Assembly (NCBI GenBank): GCA_017893485.1
Contig: CM030368.1
Coordinates: 114,985,720 to 115,049,719 of the forward strand
Length of the DNA stretch: 64,000 nt
DNA from: Hemerocallis citrina
Lineage: Eukaryota > Streptophyta > Magnoliopsida > Asparagales > Asphodelaceae
Reading direction: 5' to 3'
Shown here: one piece after another, positions 21,563 through 33,597 of the stretch
Numbering within the stretch: position 1 is the first letter of the stretch
Layout of the letters: every line of letters starts with the position of its first letter
Notes under the pieces: generated by a model
What the model was told of the DNA's origin: nothing
Database searches by the model: none
What the model saw: only the letters and a program-made list of their open reading frames with translations
Position numbers and translations under genes: made by a program

Positions 21563-21844
21563 TGTAACCCCTGTGTTCCCTTTCTTGTATTTTTTTATAT
21601 GTATTTATTTTTCCTGAGTATCTATTGTACCCTTTTGTTCTTTAGAACCGTGTAATTTTTTCTTCGTTCTCAATAAAATCCATCTTTATTTTCTGTCGTC
21701 AATTCAATTCTGTGATTTTCAATCTTCTTGATTCAAATTATTCTGCCAATTATTAATCTCTGGATGAATTGTTTAATTCTAAAATTTATTTAATTCATGG
21801 CCTAATTAATTATTATTTGATTCCTACCCTGTTGGATCTGATTG
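21563..21844 (+). mobile_element. 5' LTR remnant of element A
   Basis: Matches 25553-25834 from TGTAACCCC through CATGGCCTAATTAATTATTATTTGATT. The match stops near 21844, where gag/pol sequence (CCCGCAGAGGAGATTGG) begins. Confidence 0.88.
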
Positions 21845-24800
21845 CCCGCAGAGGAGATTGGATCTACCAGCCAGGGGACCAGTTCAGTCGAAAGAGCCAG
21901 CTCTTGGTCCGATTAGGCCACCGCTTCCCCCTCAGCGTCAGATCATCGGTCAAAGGACCGCTGTTCCCTGGAGAGGTCAGAAATACAACCTGATAGCTGA
22001 AGAAGCTGAGATGGCAGGAGTCGTTGCAGGTATTTTGTATTTTATTGTTTTGTTATTTTCTTTGCTTCTTTCATTATCTTACACTGTTCATTCATTTCAC
22101 CTTTTCTGCATTGTTATTCCTTACTCCTTAATCGTCATTCCCTTTTTCCCCTTGCCTTTTGACTCTATCTTAGGTATTATCCTACTTCGTTCTTTTCCTG
22201 CCGATGTCCTCTTTGATTCCGAGGTGACCCATTCCTTCGTCTCTTCCCGCTTCGTGGATCGACATCAGTTGGAGTGCAGTGTCATGCCAGTAACTTGGAA
22301 AACTGCTACAGGTGGTGGTGTTTTCGTCTGTTCCCGGGAGTATAAGCATAGTCCCGTGGTTAATGGTGGTGTAGATTTCAAGGCTGACCTGATCGTAATT
22401 GGGAATTCTGGGTTTGACGTCATTCTCAGTATGGATTGGTTGTTTGAGTCCCATGCTGTCATAGATTGTCGAGCCAAGAAAGTTGTATTCAGAATCCCAC
22501 ATCGTGCAGAGTTTGAGTTCCATGCTGGGGAGACACCCATTGGCCGAGCTAAGACTGCGGTTGATCAGGAGACTTGTGCTCTGGAGTTGCAAGCGGCTGT
22601 GAGGCTGCGCTCTAGTACTGTGGGAATTTTTGGATGTGTTTCCCGAAGAGTTTCCTGGGCTACCCCAGTTATAGATGTGAAATTCGGTATTGAGGTTCAG
22701 CCAGGTACTGCACCGATATCGAAAAGTTCCTTCAGGATGGCACCAGTTGAGCTAGCAGAGCTGAAGGTGCAAATCAAAGGATTTCTAGATTTGCGATTCA
22801 TCTGACCCATTATTTTACCGTGGGGAGCTCTAGTCCTATTTGTCAGCAAAAGGACGGAAGCCACAGACTGTGCATTGATTACCGTGAACTGAATAGTGTT
22901 ACTGTGAAGAACCAGTATCCGCTGCCCAGGATCGATGATTTGTTTGACCAGTTGGGCGGCGCGGCAGTATTTTCGAAGTTGGATCTTCACTCAGGGTATC
23001 ATCAGGTCAAGGTGAAAGTGGCTGATGTGCAGAAGACAACCCTTAGAACAAGGTATGGGCATTAAGAGTTCCTAGTGATGCCTTTCGGAGTCACGAATGC
23101 GCTAGCTGTGTTCATGAGTCTGATGAACATGGTCTTTTCCCCATTCTTGGACAGATTCATGGTGATCTTCATAGATAATATTCTGGTGTAATCTCGGACT
23201 CGGGAGGAACATGCTGAGCATCTCAGGTTTGTTCTACAGACTCTAAGGGAGAATCAGCTCTTTCGAAAACTCAGCAAATGTGAGTTCTGGCTTGATCGAG
23301 TTACCTTTTTGGTGCATATCATCTTGGGCAAAGGAATCATAGTTGATCTCGAGCAAAGGAGAATCAATTTCAGAGATGAGAAGTTTCCTTGGACTAGCAG
23401 GATATTATCGGAAATTCATCCGAGATGTTTCGAAGATAGCTGGGTCGTTGATTAAGCTGATAGGGAAGGATCAGAAATTCATCTGGGATAGAGCTTGCAG
23501 CGAAGCTTTTGCAGAGTTGAAGAGCAGGTTGACATCAGAACCAATGTTAATTATTCCAGATGGTACAGGTGGATTTGTGGTTCACTGTGACGCGTCTGGC
23601 AAGGGTCTTGATGCAGTGTTGATGCAAAAGAGCCGACTGGTTGCTTATGCATCTAGTTAGTTGAGGGCACATGAGAGGAACTGTTCTACTCATGATTTGG
23701 AATTGGCAATGGTGATCTTTGCCTTGAAGCTGTGTGGAGACACTTTTTACTTGGAGACTAAGTGGAAATCTTTACTAACCACAAAAGTCTCAAGTATGTC
23801 TTCACCTAGAAGGAATTTAGCATGAGGCAGAGGAATTGGTTGGAGTTAATGGCCGACTATGATATTAATCTGCAGTATCACCTCGGTAAGATTAACTTGG
23901 TACGAATGCTTTGAGCAGGAGACCAGTCGCCATGTTCCTAACTCAGCAGAGGGAACATGTTGAGCATATGAGGATGTTGGAATTGGATGTGATCTTTCCG
24001 AGTTCTAATCGGAGTTGCATGATGCTTCAGTTACAGTCGTCTCTTGAAGAGCAGATTAAAGAGGCTCAGGCTAGTGATGAGCAGTTGCAGGGATTCAGAG
24101 CAAAGGTTGAGGCAGGTTCCTGGACCGATATGGTTATTCATGAGGATGGATTGCTTTGTTTTGGGTCCAAGTTGTGTGCCCCGAAGGGTGAAGTTCATCA
24201 GAAGCTGCTTGAGGAAGCCCACCAGTCGTCGTACTCTATTCATCCCGGTGGTACTAAGATGTACCGGGACCTGAAGCTTCAATTCTGGTGGCATGGTATG
24301 AAGAGGGTCGTGGCTAGATTTGTGTCTCAGTGCTTGATCTGCCAACAGGTGAATGCATAGCATCAGGAAACCGCTGGACTTCATTAGCCTCTTCCCATTC
24401 CGGAGTGGAAGTGGGAACACATCACAATGGATTTTGTGACCGCCTTGCCGAGGAGTCCCAAGGGTCACAACACCATTTGGGTGATTGTGGACAGACTGAC
24501 GAAGAGTGTTCACTTCATTCTCTTCAGAGTCGGACAGTCTACTGAGAGCCTAGCAGAGAAGTACATGCAAGAGAATTTCAGGCTTCATGGGGTTCCAGTC
24601 ATTATTGTATCAGACAGGGATATGAGGTTCGGATCTCAGTTTTGGGAGAGTCTTCAGAGTAATCTGAGGAGAAAACTGAAGTACATCACAACTTTTTATC
24701 CTCAGACAGATGGACAGTCAGACAGGACCATCGAGACTCTGGAGGACATGTTGAGGTCTTGTGTGTTATAGTTCGGAGGATCTTGGGAGGACCACTTGCA

Positions 24801-25451
24801 TCTTGTAGAGTTCTTGTACAATAACAGCTATCAGGCCAGTCTTAATGCTGTACCGTACGAGGCACTATATGGTCAGAAGTGCAGATCACCAGTGTGCTGG
24901 GATGACATTGGTGAGAGGAAGTTGTTAGGTCTGGAGTTGATCACCAGGACTGTTGATGCGGTGACTCAATCAGGAAGCATCTTTAGGAAGTACAAGACAG
25001 GCAGAGGAGATGGGCAGATGTCCATAGGAGAGCCTTGGAGTTTGATGTGAGTGACCATATTTTCCTTAAGGTATCGATGTGGAGAGGTGTCATTCGGTTT
25101 GGTGGTGGGGGCAAGCTAAGCCCCAGGTTCATCGGGCCGTCTGATATCATGGAACGAGTAGGCAAGGTGGCCTATCGTCTTGCATTGCCACCGACTTTAT
25201 CTAGCGTGCATGACGTCTTCCATGTCTCATAACTCAGGAGGTATATCCGTGATGATAGCCACGTGATCGACTACTCAGAGTTATCCCTGCAGCCGGATCT
25301 ATCTTGTGAGATTCCACCAGTTACCATTTTGGACCGACGGAACAAGGTGATCAAGTTGGTTCGGGTTTCTTGGAATCCTCACTTGCCGGGTGAGTCAACT
25401 TGGGAATTGGAGGAGGAAATCCAGCGGGAGTTCCCTTATTTGTTTGTGTAG
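21845..25451 (+). pseudogene. Tekay-type pol of element A (protease to chromodomain), dead
   Basis: Order: gag C-terminal tail; a probable intron (22030-22173); protease with D-S-E instead of D-S-G; RT ([13 protein letters not shown] for FIDD); RNase H; HHCC and core of integrase (MDFVTALPRS, VSDRDMRF, DGQSDRT, where the catalytic Glu is Asp); and a chromodomain-like tail (KVIKLVRVSWNPHLPGESTW). Stops include TGA 22803, TAA 23063 and 23188, TAG 23658, 23807, 24358 and 24769, and TAA 25230. A base is lost in an A run near 22850. Several stops replace Gln codons of the family. Bases 22211-23671 are repeated at 1-1461. Without active protease, RT or integrase it cannot supply enzymes. Confidence 0.92.
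22030..22173 (+). other. Probable intron upstream of protease, element A
   Basis: GCAG|GTATTTTG at the 5' side and CTATCTTAG|GTATTATC at the 3' side enclose 144 bp of pyrimidine-rich, T-rich sequence that has no counterpart in typical chromovirus pol between the gag tail and the D-S-G motif. Its length is a multiple of three and it happens to be open in frame. The homologous segment in element F (58077-58228) is 152 bp and not in frame. Confidence 0.6.
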
Positions 25452-25510
25452 CTTTTTTTTTGCTGTTGTTTTTTTTTTTCTCTTCGGGGTTACCTTTGTA
25501 CTTCTCATTT

Positions 25511-25552
25511 GAATTTTAAGGACAAAATTCTGCTTATTAGGTGGGTAGGATT
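25511..25552 (+). other. PPT region of element A
   Basis: GAATTTTAAGGACAAAATTC (25511-25530) is a decayed form of the inverted repeat at 61600-61619, followed by the purine tract AGGTGGGTAGGATT (25539-25552) and the 3' LTR. Confidence 0.75.
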
Positions 25553-28500
25553 TGTAACCCCTGTGTTCCGTTTCTTGTATTTTTGTATGTTTTTATCTTT
25601 CCTGAGTATCTATTCTGATTGTAACCTTTTGTTGTTTCGGAATCGTGTAATTGTTTCTTCGTTCTCAATAAAATTCATCTTTATTTTCTGTCGTCAATTC
25701 AGTTCCGTTATTTTCAATCTTTATGATTCAAATTCTTCAACCAATTATTAATCTCTAGATGAATTGTTTAAGTCTAAAATTTATTTAATTCATGGCCTAA
25801 TTAATTATTATTTGATTCTTACCCTATTGGATCCGATTTCTAACCCAATCTACCATATTTAGACCCAAAGCCCTATAATCCGCCATATTGGATCAAAAAC
25901 CTGCTACCCAATACCCTCTTTTACCTAGTCTCCCTCAAATCTCTCCTCACGTTCTCCATATCTGTCTAACAAACAGATCTCTTTCCCCTTTATCTTCCAC
26001 CTGATTCCTAAAATCCTAACTTACAAAATTCTCATTAAATCACAACCAAATTTGTTCTCTTTCCCCTACAGTCATTATCTCCTAAAAAATACCATCTCTC
26101 TCTCTATCTCCAACTCACCTTCTCTCTCCATCTTCCTGTGCATCCCTCACCCCGACCGCTCGTCGACCGGACCCCGCACCGCCCATCCGGCCGTCGCAAC
26201 CACCCCGCGTCGTGCTCTCACACTGTTGTGCCGCCCCGATATTCCGTCGCCGCCCTCTACTGCCAAAGCCAGCAGCACCCCCTCTTCGGCCTTCATCCTA
26301 TCCCGTAAGCCACCGACGCCCACCTCCATCTTCTTCATCCTCGTCGACCCCCACTTCCATCGCCATCAACTTCCTCATCCCGCCATCGTTGCCCTCCTCC
26401 ACCCCATCCACCACCGATCCCGCCGTCGATTCTCAATCCCACAAGCTTCTCCATTGTTCGTGAGTCGTTGTGTTTGTGTTCGTCGCCCGAGATCCATTCC
26501 TGTTATTCTTTTCCGTCGGATTCGTTATCTTCACCCAAGGCAAGTAACTTGTATATTATTTTATTCGTATATAAGTACAAATACCGCATGTAGTCTTGCT
26601 CTCATTTTTGTGTTCGTCCTCATGATGATCTCTTGATAAATCTTGAACCCATTCGGTTGATCCATTCTTAGTCTTGATCAATCACAAAAAGTGGTCACAC
26701 TCACACTACATGAAAATAAATTAGATCTAAATAGATTCCAGATATATAGGTACTCTTTCGTGATTCATCGTATGTTGTGGATTTTTGGTTATGTGATTGA
26801 TGTGCTAGATGTGTTATCACATAGTAGACTTATTAATACCCATGCCATGTTGATTTGAATATATAATATATCATGTTTTACATCAAACTCTAATTTGGAT
26901 CTATTGTAGATGAGTTGTTCGATTAAATGCATGAAAGAATTTCGTTTTTGCTGCTGCTCTGATTTAGTACAGCAATTTATACCCTATTAAGGTCAGTAAA
27001 ATGAATTATTTTGTGAATATGATTTGTAGGCCTCGATGTCTATTTTTCAGAACTTTTGACGGATCTCAATTTCGATTTTTGATGTGTGAATTATCGCTGT
27101 TTTACTGCAGCTATGTAGTTTACCGATTCTGAATTTTAAGATCGTTACACGATCTATTATTTTAATACTGATGTTAAAAGTAAAATTTGGACTTACTATT
27201 TTTCTGGGTATGTTTAGACATGACTAGGATCAACCCCTAATTTTTGTAGAATTGTTTAATGATTTTATAACTTATTTCATGCTTGAAAAACTAATCATAT
27301 AATTGTCAAACTGCATATTGTTCAGTGACGAACTCTATTTTCAACCTGGTTCCATTCACTTTTGATTAAAACTTTGTGAATATGAAATATAGCCTGGCAT
27401 GTTTATTTTACAACCCTTTTGAAAAATTTGAATTTCGAGTTGTATTTTGTGATTTATCGCTGTTTTGGTACTGCTATGTCCGAAATTTCAGATTCATAAA
27501 TTTGCCGCATCATTCTGTTTTTCAAATTAAATTGATTATGTTATCTGTAATGGAATCTTATGAAACTTTATATGCTAATACTAGACATGCTAGGAAACCT
27601 TCCAGATTTTTCCTAGATTTAATTATGGTATTTTTATACCTTTTCCATGATTATAAATAAAACTTTGCAATTTCTGGCTAAACATGAATTCTGTATAAAA
27701 TGTGTTTTGAGACCTGTTTCTTTAGTTGTTATATGACTTGTCTATATGCGCTGGATTCGGCTGAAAGTCTAGTTTCTAGATTTTCTGACAGATCTATATT
27801 TGCATTTATGTGGCAACGGAAATCTCAGATTTGGTGTAGCAATGTCTTGCAGTCAAGAATTGAAAGTCTCGTTGTCCTAGCCTATTATGAGTTGTTGTCA
27901 CCCGATCATGTCTTCTATCCAACTTCAACTTGTTCCTTGTTTCCTTCCACGCTTTTCTTGCCCTGTCTGTGCACGTATATGCCTGCTTTAATAATAATGA
28001 CAAGTAATCAAGTCAGGGTTAAGGGAAAGATCTAATAGTGGAAAATATAGAAATGTGTACTTGGAAGGGGGCCCGTATTTCCCACCTGTGACTTGTTATG
28101 TGATTACATGATACATGATCATGATTACATGTTTACCTGATTACCTGGCTACATACTTCCCTATAGGAAGGTGTACTCAGAAGGGGACCCGTAGGTCCTA
28201 CCTGATACCTGATGACCTGTTATATAATTATATGAATACATGATATATGATTTTATTTACCTGTTTACCTGTTACCAGAGTACACAGCCCTATACAATCC
28301 ACTACGAAATCTAAACGCAACTTGCATGTAAGTAGCAACCATATGGTAAAATTTGGGACGCATGAAGTGCTACCAAGATAGGTTTAAATACAAGACTTGT
28401 GAATACCTGATCACTTGCACATTCCTGTTACCTGTACATGCTACCTGACACCCGTTGCATGTTTACCTGTACATGCTACCTGAAACCTGTTACTTGTTTA

Positions 28501-29153
28501 CCTGCTTACATGCTACTCGATACCTGCTACATGTCACCTGTACCCTGTTATCTAATCATGTCACTTGATTCTGTTTCTTGGTTCTAAAGTTAGTTGCTCT
28601 ATTTTGCTGTTACATTTCTTCCATGCATACTTCAGTACTTCTATCTCGTTTCTAATCTGTATTTTGTGTATCTGTTTTCCGTACTTGTTGCCTGCACTAA
28701 ATGCATCCCGTAACTTGCACTAACGGGTGTATTATTTCCTGTTTTCCTTTTCCTGCGAATTTTCAATTTGTAGATTTCGGTGATCAGCTGGCCGATGGAG
28801 TAAGTGACCAAGTGTTCAAGGCTTGGCTAGAGTTTCTGCATGAGTTATTTCCTGTTTTGAATAAATTGTATTTATTGCTAGTTGGATCTTGTATTGTGCA
28901 TTTTTGTCCCAAAACTTATTACTTGTTGTTTCTAGATCTGGTTTATTTGAGATTAAGTATTTTTGTTTCAAGTAAATTATGTTGATTTAGAAATTTATTC
29001 ATGCATGCGTGGTTGATTATTCCCTGCTTATTCCTTGTTTATTCCTGAGTATTGTAGTAAAGATCCTTACAGCTCATGAATAGTGAAAACCATTCGCTGG
29101 ACTTTGTCACGTATCCGTATTCCGTATTCCTTTTTCGAAAGCGGGGCGTGACA
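25553..29153 (+). mobile_element. 3' LTR of element A
   Basis: 3601 bp, TGTAACCCC...GGGGCGTGACA. Parts in order: AT-rich U3; GC- and C-rich leader (about 26130-26475, which reads as Pro/Ser-rich chance peptides); the GGCAAGTAACTTG motif with hairpin (26539-26576); a long T-rich section; AGGGAAAGATCTAATAGTGGA (28023); an array of ACCTG-type repeats (28085-28560); the GTAGCA/TGCTAC stem (28332-28373); and the end. Confidence 0.92.
26547..26576 (+). promoter_or_regulatory. Leader hairpin after GGCAAGTA, LTR-A
   Basis: ACTTGTATA (26547-26555) pairs with TATATAAGT (26568-26576) over nine positions with one G-U pair. It follows the conserved AGGCAAGTA. Confidence 0.55.
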
Positions 29154-30205
29154 TTAATGTATGGTAAAAAGAATTTTTTTTATTTATCAGTGCCTACAAA
29201 ATCCATGGGGTTTGGGTTAGACCTCATAATACCCAAGTTATTGACTTGGGGTGTGGTGTATATTACCCAAACTATGTTTGGGGTGCTGTCTATATTACCC
29301 AAGTTTCACAAGGGGTGCGGTGTATTCCCTCGCTAGTATAGGGTCAGGAGGAAGACGTACCCTTAGATGTGTAAGACTATGGGCATTGATCTGGGTGTTT
29401 ATTTTACTGGGCTATCGGCTTCAGTTTGATGATTATGTGGGCACTGATTGGTCATTTAATAATGTGAGTATTATGTGAGAAAATTGGAAATTTCAAAGGT
29501 AAGTTGTATTATGAGATGATAATAAATATTAAAGTAAAAACAAAGTATAATCTAAGATTGATAAAAAGAAAAGGAAATGATAATATAGTTAGGAAAAAGG
29601 GAATTTGGTGATGTATCTGCATATATCAACTTAGTGAAGATCAAGTAACTGAAAATATCTGTTGGGTGTGGTATTTATTACCCAGTTTATCTGGGGTGCA
29701 ATGTTATATACTTTTTATTATCTTAAGTTATGTATAATGAGGGTAGATGATAAAATCTGTGTAATATTTTGTATTGTGGAAGATTATGTATGTATCAGTA
29801 TGGGATGCTGATATATAGTGAGACGAAAAAGTATGAGAAAAACCCGTACCCGCCTTGTTGTAGAGTATTGGGTCTGTGTGTGGTTTTTTAAAGGGTTTTC
29901 TAAAGTCTATTATGTTTTCAAGACAAATTTTAATTTTTTTTTCATATCTTGTGTTATATGGTGATATTTACCCTCAGAGCCCGATATATATGATGTCTGT
30001 GTGAGGTGGCTTTTTTTGGCCAGGGGAGGAGATATATATATTGCCTATGTTGTAGTATTTTGTATTGTTTTCATAATTCCGTAAGGAATTTCTGAAAAAT
30101 GGCTTATATTTCAAGGGAGACTGCCCAAATTTTAATGAAATCCACTACGACTATTTAGTAAGAAATAGTTTATTTTTTTCTAAAAAAATTTGGGGTCGTT
30201 ACAGT

Positions 30206-30213
30206 TGGTATCA
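30206..30213 (+). other. Primer binding site of the LTR-B element
   Basis: TGGTATCA three bases after the LTR end; the following AATCC departs from the usual GAGCC of tRNA-iMet sites. Confidence 0.7.
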
Positions 30214-30369
30214 AATCCTAGGTTAACTAGGAATTTCTTGTAAATTCTAGTGATCTTGTTGAGTGTTTATGAGTTCATTACCGCTAAGTAGAGAATGTAA
30301 TGTTTTGTTTTATGACTTTTGGGTGTTCTACTAAGTACTGATCATGTTATTGAATGGTGGCAGGCCTCA

Positions 30370-31066
30370 AAGTATGAAAAAGGAGAATTGTATGGTTGCC
30401 TCCAACTCCTTTGGTAGGACAGAGGAGGCGACGTGGTAAGCTTGAGTTTTCTGAGGAGCCCTAGTGATTGAGCCAGAGTAATCTGCTCCTGAGCCTACTA
30501 ATACCACGCCTGTAACCCCAGTGACTCCTACACAAAGATCTAGTGTAATGCCTCAGACTACGCCAGTGACACCTAAGCAAGGGGAAGCAGGTCTTGCACC
30601 AGAAGGAACTTCAGCTACTGAGATAAAGGGTTCACAGGAAGATATGGCCCGTGCCAGAGTTTTTGTACAACAGATTCTGACACAGATAGGTCAGCAGATG
30701 ACGAGCAGCCGTTAGCTGTCCATATGGAGCCCTGGGACAAAGATGTTAGTTTTGCTAGAAAAATAAAGGATTTTCAAACCTTGGGGGCAATGAAATATGA
30801 TGTCACTAGAGGTGGTGTAGCAGCCTCCACTTGGCCACAGCATTGTGAAGTTCTTTTTAGCGTATAGCCGTGTCAGAGATTGAGAAAAGACAACTGGCTG
30901 AGATGTATTTGGCCGGTGATGAAATGACTTGGTGGGCCAGTATTAGTGATTCAAATCCGATCAGTTATTAGCAGATCGAGTGGGTGGATTTTGCAGATAG
31001 GTTTGAGGCGCACTTCCTACTCGAGTCAGTGCAAGCCCGGATGGCTGATGAGTTTCTTTCACTACA
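30370..31066 (+). pseudogene. gag remnant of the LTR-B element, first part
   Basis: A Thr/Pro-rich N-terminus (30521-30715) is followed, after stops and frame changes, by a recognisable gypsy capsid region: EIEKRQLAEMYLAGDEMTWW, then VDFADRFEAHFLLESVQARM and ADEFLSL. The frame breaks at several places (for example TAG near 30867 and TAG near 30969). At 31067 an LTR start interrupts it. The second part is at 33109. Confidence 0.8.
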
Positions 31067-33108
31067 TGTAACCCCTGTTTTCCATTTTCTTGTATTTTGG
31101 ATGTATTTTCTTTTTTTGAGTATTTACTCTTTTTTTACTCTTCTGTTTCTTTTGGACCGTGTATTTGTTCTTCATTCTTAGTAATCAATCTATCAGTTTT
31201 GACTTCGACCATAATTTGGGGCCTTGAATATTTTCTTGATTTAATTTAATTCTTTTTACTGTCCAATTTATTGTCCCTGATTGAATTGTTTGACTCCAAT
31301 TAAATTTTGTTCATGGCCTATTTGATCATTGTTTAATTATATGTCCTATATCTTCTTATTGGATCTTTTCTAAACCCTACAACCCATTAAAGCCCTAAAC
31401 CCTATTATTGCTCTCTTCTTATTGGGTTTAAAACCCAATATCCAACCCATCACCCTAAAAACCCTAATATCTCACCTTATATATATACCCACTGTATCTA
31501 CCCTGTTCACCTTATCAAAACCCTAGCTGCCTATACCCATCACTTCCGATCCCACCTTCTCGTCCCTCTCTTGGTCGCTCCTCCCTTCCGCTGTGCCGCA
31601 CCTCTCCGGCGTCCCCCCTATCGCCACACCACGACGCCAGGCGACGACAGCAGTAACAGTAGCCAGCCCCTGCGCTGCTCATCCCGTCGCCACCTCAGCC
31701 AGTGCCAGCAGCAGCCAGCGCCAGTGCCAGCGCGACCCCGTCCGCCGTCAGCCCCCCTGTCCTTCGTGCCACCCCTGCCACAGTCTCCCTCTCATCCCGT
31801 GCACACTCGGCTTCCTCTCTCACTTTGTGTGCAGGAGTTGCTCTCACCTTGGGTTCGTGTTATCGTGTTCACAAATTATTCATGCTCTTTGTGTTCTCAA
31901 TCTTGTTCGAGTTCCGCTCGTGATATTGTGTTCGTGCCCGGGAATCCGTTCCCATTATTCTCGTTCCTTACATCGTTTTCATCGTCAATTTAAGGCAAGT
32001 AACTTGTATTCTTTTTTTTTTGTATATACAAGTACCAAATATCGCCTGTAGTGTGGCTCTTGTCTCTAGTTTCGTTCTCATGAAAATTCCTTGTTAAATC
32101 TTGTCTCTATTTGTTGACCCATCCGTAGTCGTCTTTGTTACACACACGACATGAAAATAATATAGATCTAATTAAACTCTTGATGCATGTATGTATGTTG
32201 TTCGTGATCCATGATATGTTGTATGAATCTTGCATGCTTGATGTGTAGTTGTAGTATATCTTGTGGTAGATTTGTAGAACACCGATATCATGTTGTTTTG
32301 GACATCTAGTATACCATGTTTTGTATTTTGCTTTAAGTGGGATTTGTTGCATATGAACTATTTGATTTAATACATGAAAAGATTTCTGTTTTTTGCTGCT
32401 GCCCCGTTTTTGTTCAGTATTTTAGGCCCTATTGTGGTCAGTAAATCCAAATTATTTGTGAATATAAATCGTAGACCTCTCTGTCTATTTTCCAAAATTT
32501 CTAACAGGTCTTAGTTTTGATTTGTGAGTTGTGAGTTATTGCTGTTTTACTACAGATGTGTTGAAAATTCCAGATTCTATTTTATGTGAATTCTGTAGAT
32601 TTTTTTTTTCTTCTGATGTTAAAAATAAGATTTGGATCTAATATTTTACTGGGTATAACTAGACTTGATTGTGATTAACCCCAAATTTTGGTGGATTTAT
32701 TTGATGACATTTATAAACTATTCAATGCTTGAGAACAAACTACTATATTTCCAGAATTTCATGTTGTTCAGTAAAGAACCACGTTTACAACCTGATTCTA
32801 GTTGTTGTTGGAAAAATACTTTGTAAAGATAAAATGTAGCCTACTGTTTCTATTTCATCACCCTTTTGACGGTTTGGATTTCAAGTTATACTTTGTAATC
32901 TATCGCTGTTTTAGTACAGCAGTGTCCAAAGTTTTAGATTTACGAATTTGCTGTATCTTGCTATTTTCTGATTTTATTTGACTATACCATCCATGTTGGA
33001 ATATTATGAAATTATATTTGCTAATACTAGACATACTGGGAATACTCCAGAATTTTCATGGATTTAATCAGTAAGTTTTTATGTCATTTTCATGTTTATG
33101 AATGGTGA
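31067..33108 (+). mobile_element. 5' part of a Tekay-type LTR inserted in gag
   Basis: It starts TGTAACCCCTGTTTTCC inside the gag frame and has the family layout: AT-rich U3, TATA (TATATATATA, 31478-31487), C-rich leader (31555-31850), GGCAAGTAACTTG with hairpin, then the T-rich body. It stops near 33108 (ATGAATGGTGAAA), where gag resumes, so roughly the last 1.5 kb of the LTR are gone. The exact right boundary is uncertain by about 10 bases. Confidence 0.82.
32002..32033 (+). promoter_or_regulatory. Leader hairpin, LTR at 31067
   Basis: ACTTGTAT (32002-32009) pairs perfectly with ATACAAGT (32026-32033), directly after AAGGCAAGTA. Confidence 0.55.
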
Positions 33109-33597
33109 AAGCCAACAGTAGCAGATTTAATAGATACCGAGCGGCGTCGTTCAGACAGGTTAATTCGGGGTTTGCATCCTGCTTATAAAATGAGTTTGAC
33201 TGCAGCCAATAGTAGCAGTGCATCCTTTGAGGAGGTAATTGAGTTAGCCCAAAATTTGGAAAGAACTCGACAGAGGCTGAGAGAGGAAAGTCGCAAAGAG
33301 AAGAAAGTGCAGCAAGGACAGTCATTTCAGAGGAGCTCTAGAGGGCAACCTACAGACAGTCAAAAGTGGAGATTTAGAAGGAAATTCCAGCCTTATGCAG
33401 GTACAAGTCAGGGAGGAATGGGAAGTAAGAAGGAGAGTGGTTGAGTACACGGCCCTTCAGGCAGAGGTACAACCTAGTCCCAACAGTCCAGAGCAATTAT
33501 TGTTCCCTCAAAGCGAGTTGATTCAGGCCAGATGAGAGTAGAAGGCAGTCAGGGGATTTTTTCAGAGCCAAGAAGTTGTTACAACTGCGGTAAGACG
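33109..33597 (+). pseudogene. gag remnant of the LTR-B element, second part
   Basis: The open stretch VADLIDTERRRSDRLIRGLH continues to a Glu/Arg-rich helix (ELAQNLERTRQRLREESRKE) and ends at TGA 33442. The usual capsid C-terminus and linker are present. The beginning of a CCHC knuckle (CYNCGKTD) is seen at 33570-33596 before the sequence is cut by another LTR fragment. Part of the segment between this and 31066 was lost at the insertion. Confidence 0.8.

Larger units (their letters stand above)
21563..29153 (+). mobile_element. Tekay-type element 'A' with internal deletion
   Basis: Its outer ends are intact: TGTAACCCCTGTG at 21563 and GGGGCGTGACA at 29153, flanked by TTAAT on both sides (21558-21562, 29154-29158). 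Copy 1 of LTR-B shows the empty site at 6640. Inside, a deletion has removed all but the first 282 bp of the 5' LTR, the PBS and most of gag. The remaining frame enters near the gag-protease border, runs to the chromodomain-like end at 25451, then PPT and a full 3601-bp 3' LTR. The two LTR copies differ by roughly 8-9 percent over the shared 282 bp, so it is old. Confidence 0.92.
18177..30203 (+). mobile_element. LTR-B copy 2 (5' LTR), split by four insertions
   Basis: It starts TGTAACACCTGCC at 18177 and ends GGGGTCGTTACA at 30203, followed three bases later by a PBS. Removing the hAT-like element, the MITE, the Helitron and element A leaves an LTR of roughly 2.8 kb. Copy 1 supplies the uninterrupted sequence at three of the four sites. 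A TATA box lies at 18558. The element behind it continues as ruined gag at 30370. Confidence 0.8.

Noticed and set aside
26052..26636. Long Pro/Ser/His-rich reading frame that might be a host gene
   Set aside because: It lies in the C-rich leader of the A 3' LTR. Other LTRs have unrelated frames at the same place, and there is no domain or splice structure.
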